A DNA stretch of 64,000 bases, from NCBI GenBank assembly GCA_934464775.1, contig CAKSKG010000004.1, forward strand, positions 1-64,000, read 5' to 3'. The notes beneath the pieces were generated by a model. The model was not told the DNA's origin. It did no database searches and saw nothing but the letters and a program-made list of their open reading frames with translations. The position numbers and the translations under genes were made by a program. This document shows positions 41,484-48,746 of this stretch, piece by piece (the stretch's first letter is position 1; every line of letters begins with the position of its first letter). Source of the DNA: an uncultured Oscillospiraceae bacterium (GTDB lineage Bacteria; Bacillota; Clostridia; Oscillospirales; Ruminococcaceae).

Positions 41484-41677
41484 GGTCGGGAGGAGACAAG
41501 CTCCGAACGGCCAGGACTGCAAAACGCTTTTATCATATTCGTGTTTACCCCTCACGGATATGTTATAAAAGACCCCCAATTCATTTTTCCTGCGGTATTT
41601 TACCCCTGTACCGCAGGACCCCCATAATCCTATATCATGTTTTTGCCCCTGCACCCCTTGCAGGGGCGCCTTTTTTT
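41484..41677 (+). ncRNA. Candidate small RNA with repeated C-rich single-stranded motifs
   Basis: An intergenic region of 367 bp with four stem-loops in a row. HP1: GGTCG..GGAG (41484-41492) with CTCC..CGGCC (41501-41512). HP2: a 17 bp stem, 41527-41543 with 41553-41571, loop TTTACCCCT. HP3: TCCTGCGGTA (41588-41597) with TACCGCAGGA (41609-41618), loop TTTTACCCCTG. HP4: the terminator at 41645-41667. HP2 and HP3 are each followed by ACCCCCA (41572-41578 and 41618-41624). The repeated loop and linker motifs are complementary to Shine-Dalgarno-like G-runs, as in trans-acting Firmicutes sRNAs. No credible ORF is present. Confidence 0.6.
41645..41677 (+). terminator. Terminator of the small RNA
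   Basis: GCCCCTGCA (41645-41653) pairs with TGCAGGGGC (41659-41667) around CCCCT, then GCC and T7. Confidence 0.9.
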
Positions 41678-41687
41678 ATCTGTCCGA

Positions 41688-41716
41688 TTGACATAATATG
41701 CCTTATATGGTATAAT
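41688..41716 (+). promoter_or_regulatory. Promoter of the PfkB kinase gene
   Basis: TTGACA (41688-41693), 17 bp spacer, TATAAT (41711-41716) with TGG before it. Confidence 0.82.
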
Positions 41717-41757
41717 TTCAGATAAGACTATATGCGTATTAACGGAGATGTGACTAT

Positions 41758-42648
41758 ATGAGCAAGCTGCTTGCTGTCGGTTCCGCCGCAGCGGATATTA
41801 CACTTTACCTTGACTGCTTTCCGCAGGTCGGCGGTGATGAAACGATAAAAGAAATTACAAGAAATGCAGGCGGCTGTGCCTTTAACTGTGCAGATGCTGT
41901 CCGTCTCTGCGGAGGAAATGTCAGTCTTGCGGCTCCCGTGGGAACGGGAGAATACGGAGATTTCATGCGCAGTGAAATAGCAAAGCGTGGGCTCACGGGA
42001 ACATTCGATGTTCACGGAGAGAACGGCTGCTGCTTCTGTGCGGTGGATCTTTGCGGTGAGCGGACATTTCTTGTAAAGCAGGGCGCCGAGTATGATATTA
42101 CCTCGGAAATGCTTGCTTCCGTTGATATGACGGATATTACCGACATATATTTCTGCGGTCTTGAGACAGAGCGTGACTGCGGATATGATATCATTGAATT
42201 TCTTGAAAAGAACAGCGATAAGCGGCTGTATTTTGCTCCGGGGCCAAGGCTTGCAAATATTTCCGAGGACAAGCTTGATCGGATAAATGCGCTTCACCCC
42301 GTTTATCATCTGAATGATACCGAGGCGCTTGATTATGCGGCTGTCCGTGACATAAAAAAGGCTGCCGAGATAATATTTTACCGAACAGGCGGCACTGTCA
42401 TTATCACGCTTGGAAAATACGGCGCATATCTTTGGGACGAGAGCTATCATGGACTTATTGAGGGATATCCTGCGGAAACAACAAATACCACAGGCGCAGG
42501 CGATACTCACATCGGAGCATACATAGCAAAGCTCATGAGCGGAGCACAGCCCTGCGATGCCGTATCTTTTGCCAACAGAATAGCGGCTGCCGCCATAAGC
42601 GGAGGAGACAGAGAAGAAAATATCGTAAAAGCTTTGGGAGAATTCTGA
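41758..42648 (+). CDS. PfkB-family carbohydrate or nucleoside kinase
   Basis: Ribokinase-fold kinase of 296 residues. Signature 1 is seen as NAGGCAFNCADAVRLCGG and signature 2 with the catalytic GAGD in TTNTTGAGDTHIGAYIAKL. The sequence is shorter and more diverged than RbsK or FruK, so the substrate (a sugar, adenosine or similar) cannot be assigned. GGAG lies before the ATG. The next gene, a TauE/SafE permease, starts 2 bp after its stop, an operon with no obvious functional link. Confidence 0.85.
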   Translation: MSKLLAVGSAAADITLYLDCFPQVGGDETIKEITRNAGGCAFNCADAVRLCGGNVSLAAPVGTGEYGDFMRSEIAKRGLTGTFDVHGENGCCFCAVDLCGERTFLVKQGAEYDITSEMLASVDMTDITDIYFCGLETERDCGYDIIEFLEKNSDKRLYFAPGPRLANISEDKLDRINALHPVYHLNDTEALDYAAVRDIKKAAEIIFYRTGGTVIITLGKYGAYLWDESYHGLIEGYPAETTNTTGAGDTHIGAYIAKLMSGAQPCDAVSFANRIAAAAISGGDREENIVKALGEF

Positions 42649-42649
42649 T

Positions 42650-43420
42650 ATGCTGAAATTTATAATTTGTATGATCGCAGGACTGGGCGCAGGAATAGGA
42701 ACGGGTCTTGCGGGACTTTCCGCAGCTGCTGTTATATCACCTATGCTGATAACCTTTCTGGGATTCCCCGCATATCAGTCGGTGGGAATAGCGCTTGCTT
42801 CCGATGTGTTGGCTTCGGGAGTATCCTCCGCCGTATATGCAAAGAATAAAAATATCGATGTAAAGAACGGGCTTATCATGCTTTGCTCCGTGCTGGTTTT
42901 TACTCTTGTGGGAAGCTACGTTGCATCGCTGCTGCCCGATATGACAATGGGCAGCTTTTCTGTTTATATGACCTTTCTGCTGGGCATAAAGTTTATTATA
43001 AAGCCCGTTATGACCACCAAGGAAGTCCGTGAGGGAAAATCCGAAAAGCAGAAGATAATACAGGCGCTGATAAGCGGTGTTGTCATCGGATTTATATGTG
43101 GCTTTATAGGTGCAGGCGGCGGAATGATGATGCTTCTCATACTCACGTCCGTGCTGGGCTATGAGCTGAAAACAGCGGTGGGCACCAGCGTTTTCATCAT
43201 GACCTTTACCGCTCTTACGGGAGCTGTTTCGCATATGGCGATAGGCGGTCTGCCCGATATTCCCGCACTTATAATCTGCGTGATATTCACGCTTATCGGA
43301 GCAAGAGGCTCTGCGATATTCGCAAACAAGGCTTCCGCAGAAAAGCTGAACCGTGTAACTGGAGTTGTTCTTGCCGTGCTTGGTGCGGCAATGATCGTTA
43401 TGAATTTAGGTCACATCTAA
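42650..43420 (+). CDS. TauE/SafE family permease (DUF81)
   Basis: Membrane protein of 256 residues with about eight hydrophobic segments in two similar halves: AGLGAGIGTGLAGLSAAAVISPML near the start and GFICGFIGAGGGMMMLLILTSV in the middle, the paired glycine-rich motifs of this family. Family members move sulfur compounds such as sulfite, sulfoacetate or taurine products; the substrate here is unknown. The last four codons, including the stop, lie inside repeat copy C, so the C-terminus (LGHI) was set by that insertion. Confidence 0.88.
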   Translation: MLKFIICMIAGLGAGIGTGLAGLSAAAVISPMLITFLGFPAYQSVGIALASDVLASGVSSAVYAKNKNIDVKNGLIMLCSVLVFTLVGSYVASLLPDMTMGSFSVYMTFLLGIKFIIKPVMTTKEVREGKSEKQKIIQALISGVVIGFICGFIGAGGGMMMLLILTSVLGYELKTAVGTSVFIMTFTALTGAVSHMAIGGLPDIPALIICVIFTLIGARGSAIFANKASAEKLNRVTGVVLAVLGAAMIVMNLGHI

Positions 43421-43580
43421 AAACCACCGCTAAAGCCTTAGCACCTCATCTGCTTGCAGATTTCCCGTCATCTTGCACATAAATTTCTTGACATACGACA
43501 GTATGCCTGCGAAATTTCTATACAAGCTGACGAAAAATCTGACTGCGCATCTGAGGCACTATGGTTTTTAGATGCGACCT
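43408..43580. repeat. Palindromic repeat, family 1, copy C (full length)
   Basis: 173 bp, ends AGGTCACATCTAAAAACCA and TGGTTTTTAGATGCGACCT, a perfect match over most of the terminal repeat. Same orientation as copies A and B. Its left end overlaps the 3' end of the TauE/SafE gene and provides the TAA stop (43418-43420). Confidence 0.9.
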
Positions 43581-43610
43581 TATATAAAATGATTTTCAGG
43601 GGGAAAAGAA

Positions 43611-44279
43611 ATGGTTAACTTCGGAAACGAATGGGACGAGGTAATGAAAGGCGAGTTTGATAAGGAATATTATCTGAAGCTCCGCCGGTTTCTTAAAAGG
43701 GAATATTTCACACAGACAGTCTATCCGCCTATGGAGAATATTTTTAATGCTATGAAAACTACCTCCTATAACGATGTAAAGGCTGTTATTCTCGGACAGG
43801 ACCCGTATCATGAGCCCGGACAGGCTCACGGTCTGGCATTTTCCGTGCAGAAAGGCACGCAGATACCGCCCTCTCTGCGCAATATCTATCAGGAGCTTAA
43901 TGCCGATCTCGGAATACCTCCCGCACCTCACGGTCAGCTTACAAAGTGGGCGGAGCATGGAGTGCTGCTTCTGAACACGGTGCTTACAGTCCGCAGGGGA
44001 CAGGCAAACTCCCATAAGGGAATGGGCTGGGAAATATTCACCGATGATGTTATAATGAAGCTTAACGAGCGTGAAAAGCCAATTGTATTTATTCTTTGGG
44101 GCGGAAATGCCAAAACAAAGGCAAAGCTGATAACCAACAGACAGCATCTTATACTGACGGCTGCGCACCCCAGTCCGCTTTCGGCTTATAACGGATTCTT
44201 CGGGTGCAGACATTTTTCAAAGTGCAATGAATTTCTCGCAGCCAACGGCATTGAGCCTGTTGACTGGCGCATAGAATAA
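43611..44279 (+). CDS. ung: Uracil-DNA glycosylase
   Basis: Removes uracil from DNA in base excision repair. The 222 residues show the family 1 signatures: catalytic Asp in VILGQDPYHEPGQAHGLAFSV, LLLNTVLTVRRGQANSH, and HPSPLSAYNGFFGCRHFSKCN. It is followed at 15 bp by mnmM and then smr, a small housekeeping operon. The leader begins 30 bp after repeat copy C, so transcription may start within or beyond that repeat. Confidence 0.96.
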   Translation: MVNFGNEWDEVMKGEFDKEYYLKLRRFLKREYFTQTVYPPMENIFNAMKTTSYNDVKAVILGQDPYHEPGQAHGLAFSVQKGTQIPPSLRNIYQELNADLGIPPAPHGQLTKWAEHGVLLLNTVLTVRRGQANSHKGMGWEIFTDDVIMKLNEREKPIVFILWGGNAKTKAKLITNRQHLILTAAHPSPLSAYNGFFGCRHFSKCNEFLAANGIEPVDWRIE

Positions 44280-44294
44280 GGACGGGCATGGATC

Positions 44295-44870
44295 ATGGCA
44301 AAAAGAAAATCTTTCAGCGCTCTTGATATCATCAAAAGAGTTATAGCGGAAAATGTCCGTGAGGGCGATATCTGCATAGACGCTACCGCAGGCAGGGGAA
44401 ATGATACGCTTTTCATGGCGCAGCTTGTGGGTGAAAGCGGTCATGTTACGGCTTTTGATATCCAGCAGGACGCAGTTGACAGCACAAAGAAGCTGCTTGA
44501 GGAAAACGGCGTGTCTCACCGTGCGGACGTGCTGCTGAAAAGTCACAGTGAAATGGACGCACTTTTTGACGAGGGCAGCGTTTCCTGCATCACATTCAAT
44601 TTTGGCTGGCTGCCAAAGGGCGACCATTCCGTTTCCACCAAAAAGGAGACAAGCATCGAGGCTATCGAAAAGGGACTTCGTCTGCTGAAAAAGGACGGCA
44701 TAATGACTCTGATAATCTACTACGGCAGGGATACGGGCTTTGAGGAGCGTGACGCTATCCTTGAATATCTGCCGACAATAGACAGTGAAAAATATACCGT
44801 GCTGGAAATGCCCTTTGTGAACCGTCCCAACTGTCCGCCGATACCTATAATTATTATGAGAGATGAATGA
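44295..44870 (+). CDS. mnmM: tRNA wobble-uridine methyltransferase MnmM (YtqB-like)
   Basis: SAM-dependent methyltransferase of 191 residues, of the family once called putative rRNA methylase (YtqB), shown in Gram-positives to finish mnm5s2U at tRNA position 34. Motif I is CIDATAGRGNDTLFMAQLVG, with FDIQQDAVD as the acidic loop, and NFGWLPKGDHS and IIYYGRDTGFEERDAI follow as in YtqB. The function is inferred from the family. Confidence 0.85.
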   Translation: MAKRKSFSALDIIKRVIAENVREGDICIDATAGRGNDTLFMAQLVGESGHVTAFDIQQDAVDSTKKLLEENGVSHRADVLLKSHSEMDALFDEGSVSCITFNFGWLPKGDHSVSTKKETSIEAIEKGLRLLKKDGIMTLIIYYGRDTGFEERDAILEYLPTIDSEKYTVLEMPFVNRPNCPPIPIIIMRDE

Positions 44871-44871
44871 T

Positions 44872-45099
44872 ATGACAAAGCGTGAGATAGATCTGCACGG
44901 AATGGACGTACCGCAGGCTAAAAAGTGCCTTGACAGCTATATTGCGGCTCTTCCCAGGGGTGAGTTTGAGCTGGACGTTATCCATGGCTTCAACCGCGGC
45001 AGCGCTCTGAAAAAATTCGTTTATTCCTATAAAAACAAGCGTGTCACAGGGACATTGCTGAATCTCAACGGCGGAGTCACTACTCTTATAATAAAATGA
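44872..45099 (+). CDS. Small MutS-related (Smr) domain protein
   Basis: A 75-residue stand-alone Smr domain. It begins with the LDLHG-type motif (REIDLHGMDVPQAKKCLDSYI), contains VIHGFNRGSALKKFVYSY (the HGxG loop with the usual basic helix) and ends with the NGGVTTLIIK strand. Such domains nick or bind branched nucleic acids or RNA; a free Smr of this size is of unknown role. ATG at 44872 has GAGAG 9 bp upstream; ATG 44863, overlapping mnmM by 8 bp, is the alternative. Confidence 0.82.
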   Translation: MTKREIDLHGMDVPQAKKCLDSYIAALPRGEFELDVIHGFNRGSALKKFVYSYKNKRVTGTLLNLNGGVTTLIIK

Positions 45100-45114
45100 C
45101 TGTCTATTAATTAA

Positions 45115-45288
45115 AGGTCGCATCTAAAAACTATAGTGCCTCAGATGCGCAGTCAGATTTTTCGTCAGATTGTATAGAAATTTCGCAGGCATACTGCCGT
45201 ATGTCAAGAAATTTATGTGCAAGCTGACGGAAAATCTGCAAGCAGGTGAGGTGCTAAGGCTTTAGCCGGTGGTTTTTAGAGGTGACCT
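45115..45288. repeat. Palindromic repeat, family 1, copy D (full length, inverted)
   Basis: 174 bp in the opposite orientation to copies A-C: it begins AGGTCGCATCTAAAAACTA and ends with GGTTTTTAGAGGTGACCT. Located between smr and the galE promoter. Confidence 0.9.
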
Positions 45289-45313
45289 TAAATAAAGATT
45301 AAAAGAAATCATG

Positions 45314-45342
45314 TTGACATATTGTGACGGCAGTGCTATAAT
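45314..45342 (+). promoter_or_regulatory. Promoter of galE
   Basis: TTGACA (45314-45319), 17 bp spacer, TATAAT (45337-45342) with TGC before. The leader has TGTAAACGATACA, sharing ATGTAAACG with the glgB upstream region. Confidence 0.82.
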
Positions 45343-45403
45343 TATCCATGTAAACGATACATTATGCAATGTGAAGCATACAATGTGAAACGGAGGAATA
45401 ATC

Positions 45404-46411
45404 ATGGCTATTCTGGTTACAGGCGGAGCAGGATATATCGGTTCCCATACCTGCATCGAGCTTCTTAATGCAGGCGAGGAGATAGTTGTAGTCGATAACT
45501 TCTGCAACTCAAAGCCCAGAGCTGTTGAGCTTATCAAGGAAATTTCGGGCAAGGATTTCAGATTCTATGAAGCTGATCTTCTTGACAGAGACGCTGTTGA
45601 AAAGATCTTTGACGAAAACGAGATCGAGTCTGTAATTCATTTTGCGGGACTTAAAGCAGTGGGCGAATCTGTCGCAAAGCCTATTGAATATTATCACAAC
45701 AATATCACAGGCACACTTATACTTACAGACGTTATGAGAAAGCACGGCTGCAAGAGCATTGTTTTCAGCTCTTCCGCAACTGTTTACGGCGCACCCAAGT
45801 CAGTGCCCATAAAGGAGGATTTCCCTCTTTCCACAACAAATCCCTACGGCTCCACAAAGCTTTTCATCGAGCAGATACTCCGTGATATCTATGTGTCCGA
45901 TAACGACTGGAGCATTGCTCTTCTCAGATACTTCAATCCTATCGGCGCTCACAAGAGCGGCAAGCTGGGTGAGAATCCCAACGGTATCCCCAACAACCTT
46001 ATGCCCTATATCCAGCAGGTCGCTGTCGGCAAGCTGAAGGAGCTGGGTGTTTTCGGAAACGATTATCCCACTCATGACGGCACAGGCGTCCGTGACTATA
46101 TCCACGTTGTTGACCTTGCGCTTGGTCATGTAAAGGCTATTGCAAAGCTCCGCACAATGAAGGGTGTTGGCACATGGAACCTTGGCACGGGCAAGGGCTA
46201 CTCCGTTCTTGATGTTGTAAATGCATTCATCAAGGCAAGCGGCGTTAATATACCTTATGTTATCAAGCCCAGACGTGCAGGCGATATCGCAGAATGCTAC
46301 GCCGATCCCACAAAGGCTTACAACGAGCTTGGCTGGAAGGCTGAAAGAAGCATTGATGAAATGTGCGAGGATTCATGGAGATTCATCAGCCGGAATCCCA
46401 ACGGACTTTGA
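45404..46411 (+). CDS. galE: UDP-glucose 4-epimerase
   Basis: Interconverts UDP-glucose and UDP-galactose (Leloir pathway, cell-surface sugars). The 335-residue SDR enzyme shows the NAD motif VTGGAGYIGSHTCIELL, catalytic Ser in FSSSATVYG, YxxxK in NPYGSTKLFIEQ, and the ending YADPTKAYNELGWKAERSID typical of GalE. CGGAGG precedes the ATG. No galK or galT is adjacent. The histidine phosphatase gene follows within 5 bp. Confidence 0.95.
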   Translation: MAILVTGGAGYIGSHTCIELLNAGEEIVVVDNFCNSKPRAVELIKEISGKDFRFYEADLLDRDAVEKIFDENEIESVIHFAGLKAVGESVAKPIEYYHNNITGTLILTDVMRKHGCKSIVFSSSATVYGAPKSVPIKEDFPLSTTNPYGSTKLFIEQILRDIYVSDNDWSIALLRYFNPIGAHKSGKLGENPNGIPNNLMPYIQQVAVGKLKELGVFGNDYPTHDGTGVRDYIHVVDLALGHVKAIAKLRTMKGVGTWNLGTGKGYSVLDVVNAFIKASGVNIPYVIKPRRAGDIAECYADPTKAYNELGWKAERSIDEMCEDSWRFISRNPNGL

Positions 46412-46416
46412 TTTAA

Positions 46417-46950
46417 ATGAGTCACATTTATTTTGCACGCCACGGTCAGACCGTGTGGAATGTTGAAAACAAGATATGCGGCGCCACCGATATCGAGCTT
46501 ACCGAGCTTGGACACAGACAGGCAGAGGAGCTGGGAGCGGCAATAAAGAACGGCGGATATGATATTGATGAGATACTGTATTCACCGCTTGTCCGTGCAG
46601 CGGAAACGGCACGTCATGTTTCGGAGATAACGGGCATTCCCGCAAGGATTGAACTGCGTCTGAAAGAACAGAACTTCGGAAGATTCGAGGGGACAGCCCG
46701 TGACGGCGAGGAATTCAGAGCGGCAAAGGCTCATTTCATCGACAGCTATGGCGGCGGTGAGAATATGCTGAAGCTTGCCCACAGGATATACGGTCTGCTG
46801 GACGAGCTTAAACAGCAGGACAAGACCTATCTGCTTGTGGCGCACAACGGCATTTCCCGTGTAATAAGGTCATATTTCTTTGATATGAGCAACGAAGAAT
46901 ATGCCGATTATGGCATAAAAAACTGTGAGATACTGCGTTTTGAGTTTTAA
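46417..46950 (+). CDS. Histidine phosphatase (phosphoglycerate mutase-like) family protein
   Basis: 177 residues with the phosphohistidine motif IYFARHGQTVWN at the N-terminus, YSPLVRAAETARHVSEITG and the acid/base region LLVAHNGISRVIRSY. It is of the small PhoE/CobC-like type that dephosphorylates metabolites rather than a true glycolytic mutase. It begins 5 bp after galE and is probably co-transcribed. The substrate is unknown. A terminator follows. Confidence 0.88.
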   Translation: MSHIYFARHGQTVWNVENKICGATDIELTELGHRQAEELGAAIKNGGYDIDEILYSPLVRAAETARHVSEITGIPARIELRLKEQNFGRFEGTARDGEEFRAAKAHFIDSYGGGENMLKLAHRIYGLLDELKQQDKTYLLVAHNGISRVIRSYFFDMSNEEYADYGIKNCEILRFEF

Positions 46951-47013
46951 TTTTACACTTATTTCGCAGTAGAATATCAAGCATTTTTTCCATGATTTTA
47001 TATATGTAATTGC

Positions 47014-47058
47014 ATCAAGCTGTATGTTATATTTCCATAACTTACAGCTTGATTTTTT
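47014..47058 (+). terminator. Terminator after the histidine phosphatase gene
   Basis: TCAAGCTGTA (47015-47024) pairs with TACAGCTTGA (47043-47052), with GTTAT/ATAAC inside, then T6. Confidence 0.85.
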
Positions 47059-47077
47059 GTGCATATTGATATATAAT
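47049..47077 (+). promoter_or_regulatory. Promoter of the small Cys-rich peptide gene
   Basis: TTGATT (47049-47054, within the terminator above), 17 bp spacer, TATAAT (47072-47077). Confidence 0.65.
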
Positions 47078-47149
47078 TGAATCAATCCGATAAGGCGGTA
47101 CATACAAAAGTTACAAATTATCGGAAATACTTATAAGGAGGAAATGCAA

Positions 47150-47239
47150 ATGTTCGGATTCTTCGGCGGCTGCACAGATTTTTCTGCGATCTGTGAGTTC
47201 ATCAAGAGCTGCTTCGGCGGTGTTGGCTGCAGCAAGTAA
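47150..47239 (+). CDS. 29-residue Cys-rich small peptide
   Basis: A tiny ORF with one of the best ribosome sites in the window, AAGGAGGA (47135-47142) spaced 7 bp from the ATG. The peptide starts MFGFFGGC, has Cys at 8, 15, 21 and 27, and ends GVGCSK. FFGGC near the start and CFGGVGC near the end look like a near repeat. It has its own promoter and terminator, so it is a free transcription unit. Codon usage (ttc, ggc, aag) is that of the well-expressed genes here. It could be a precursor of a modified peptide, a metal-binding peptide or a small membrane peptide; no maturation enzyme is adjacent. I do not recognise a family. Confidence 0.7.
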   Translation: MFGFFGGCTDFSAICEFIKSCFGGVGCSK

Positions 47240-47299
47240 TTTTGTGACCGCAGCATAATGTTATGACTGTCTTTGGAGAGAGACGGCAAAACGCAAAAG

Positions 47300-47329
47300 C
47301 GTCCTGCGGATCAGCCGCGGGGCGTTTTT
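47300..47329 (+). terminator. Terminator after the small peptide gene
   Basis: CGTCCTGCGG (47300-47309) pairs with CCGCGGGGCG (47315-47324) with G-U pairs, then T5. Confidence 0.85.
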
Positions 47330-47334
47330 GATTT

Positions 47335-47401
47335 TTAGAACCTGTCTTAATAAGAAATGTATGCGGATTTTCGTGCATATGCTTATGAAGACAGGTTCTT
47401 A
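47335..47401. repeat. Palindromic repeat, family 2, copy E (internally deleted)
   Basis: 67 bp bounded by TTAGAACCTGTCTTAATAAG and CTTATGAAGACAGGTTCTTA. It equals copy F at 49364 with about 100 bp of the middle missing. Confidence 0.87.
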
Positions 47402-47422
47402 TATCTGTAACTGTTTTTTAAT

Positions 47423-47451
47423 TTGCCGATATCATTAAAATGTGGTATAAT
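47423..47451 (+). promoter_or_regulatory. Promoter of the DUF4317 gene
   Basis: TTGCCG (47423-47428), 17 bp spacer, TATAAT (47446-47451) in AATGTGGTATAAT. Confidence 0.7.
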
Positions 47452-47508
47452 AAAAGATAATGCAATACATTCCGTATTGAAAAAAACAGACCGAAAGGAT
47501 ATATAAAA

Positions 47509-48693
47509 ATGAACAAAAAGGAAGTTGCCGAGATAAAAAAGAACTTCAATGACAAAAGCGGTTTCTTTTCGATAAACCGTGTTGTCATGGCTTATATTGA
47601 TGCGGAGCGTGAGGTACACTGCAAGGAAAACAAGCTGTTTGCTTCTCTTCCCGATGAGGAAACAGAGGTGCTTTACGAATCGCTGAAAAAGGTGCTGGGA
47701 GGCAGCCTCGGAAAGAATCTTACCGAATATGCTTTTCCCAATGAATCCTATGAGGACGGCGGAGCGCAGAATGTTTTCTATACTGCGGTAAAATCAAAGC
47801 TTGACAATGAAGAAGCTGTCGATGCGGCAATTGACCGTATCCGTGAAAATATGCAGTACGATGCCGCTTACTGCATTCTTATGGCGCACTGCTCTTACAG
47901 CATCATGATAAAGGATAAGAATGACGATAACATCGGCGAATCGGACGGCGAGTATAACTTCATAATAACGGCAATATGCCCCATGAACACCAATACCGAC
48001 GGACTTTTCTACAATTCCGATGAAAACACTATCGAGAAGAAGAGCAACACCGATCTTATAATCAACCGTGCCCCCACGGACGGCTTCTTGTATCCTACAT
48101 ACAGCGACCGCAGCCCCGATGTCAACAGCGTGCTGTACTTCACAAAAACTCCCAAGAAGCCCAATCTTTCCGTTATTGAGGACGTGCTGGACTGCCGCTT
48201 TACAATGACTGCGGACAATGAAAAGGAGAAATTCCGTCAGGTGCTGGGCGAAGTTGTGGGCGATGAGCTGGACTATACCGTTATCACAAAGGTGAACGAT
48301 ATAATCAAGGACGTTATCGCACAGAACAAGACCGAAACCGAGCCGCCCCTTATTGATGATTCACGTCTCAGAACGATACTTTCCGATGCAGGCGTTTCCG
48401 CCGAAAAGCTGGAGGGACTTACTGCCGCTTACGAGACAGCAGTGGGTGAGGACGGCAAGGGCTTCACAGCGTCAAACCTTGTGGAGAACAAGACCGTTGT
48501 TTCCACCTCCGAGATAACAATAAATATCGGCAAGGATGCCACGGAAAAGCTCCGCACGGGAGTTATTCAGGGCAGAAAATGCCTTATAATCGACCTTGAC
48601 GACCCAGAGATAACAGTGAACGGCTTTGAAGCTGCTATCGAAACAGCTTCCGCACCTGTTGCGCAGCAGGAAGAGCCTGCCGCATCGGTATAA
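47509..48693 (+). CDS. DUF4317 family protein
   Basis: A 394-residue cytoplasmic protein of a family found mainly in Clostridia, unknown in function. The N-terminus MNKKEVAEIKKNFNDKSGFF followed by VVMAYIDAEREV is characteristic, and the middle has ENMQYDAAYCILMAHCSYSI. There is no signal peptide or membrane segment. GAAAGGAT precedes the ATG. It is monocistronic, between its own promoter and a bidirectional terminator. Confidence 0.85.
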   Translation: MNKKEVAEIKKNFNDKSGFFSINRVVMAYIDAEREVHCKENKLFASLPDEETEVLYESLKKVLGGSLGKNLTEYAFPNESYEDGGAQNVFYTAVKSKLDNEEAVDAAIDRIRENMQYDAAYCILMAHCSYSIMIKDKNDDNIGESDGEYNFIITAICPMNTNTDGLFYNSDENTIEKKSNTDLIINRAPTDGFLYPTYSDRSPDVNSVLYFTKTPKKPNLSVIEDVLDCRFTMTADNEKEKFRQVLGEVVGDELDYTVITKVNDIIKDVIAQNKTETEPPLIDDSRLRTILSDAGVSAEKLEGLTAAYETAVGEDGKGFTASNLVENKTVVSTSEITINIGKDATEKLRTGVIQGRKCLIIDLDDPEITVNGFEAAIETASAPVAQQEEPAASV

Positions 48694-48701
48694 TAATGAA
48701 A

Positions 48702-48742
48702 AAGCACCGACAGATCATTTTGAAGTGATCGTCGGTGCTTAT
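48702..48742. terminator. Bidirectional terminator, DUF4317 and membrane protein
   Basis: AAGCACCGAC (48702-48711) pairs with GTCGGTGCTT (48731-48740), with ATCA/TGAT inside, between convergent genes. Confidence 0.85.
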
Positions 48743-48746
48743 TGCA

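Noticed and set aside
41418..41627. A 69-residue protein in the glgB-kinase gap
   Set aside because: It has no ribosome site and runs through the stem-loops of the small RNA; the composition looks random.
41484..41677. SRP RNA or 6S RNA identity for the small RNA
   Set aside because: The SRP GGAAGCAGCC-type tetraloop region and the long central bubble of 6S RNA are absent; the structure is a row of separate hairpins.
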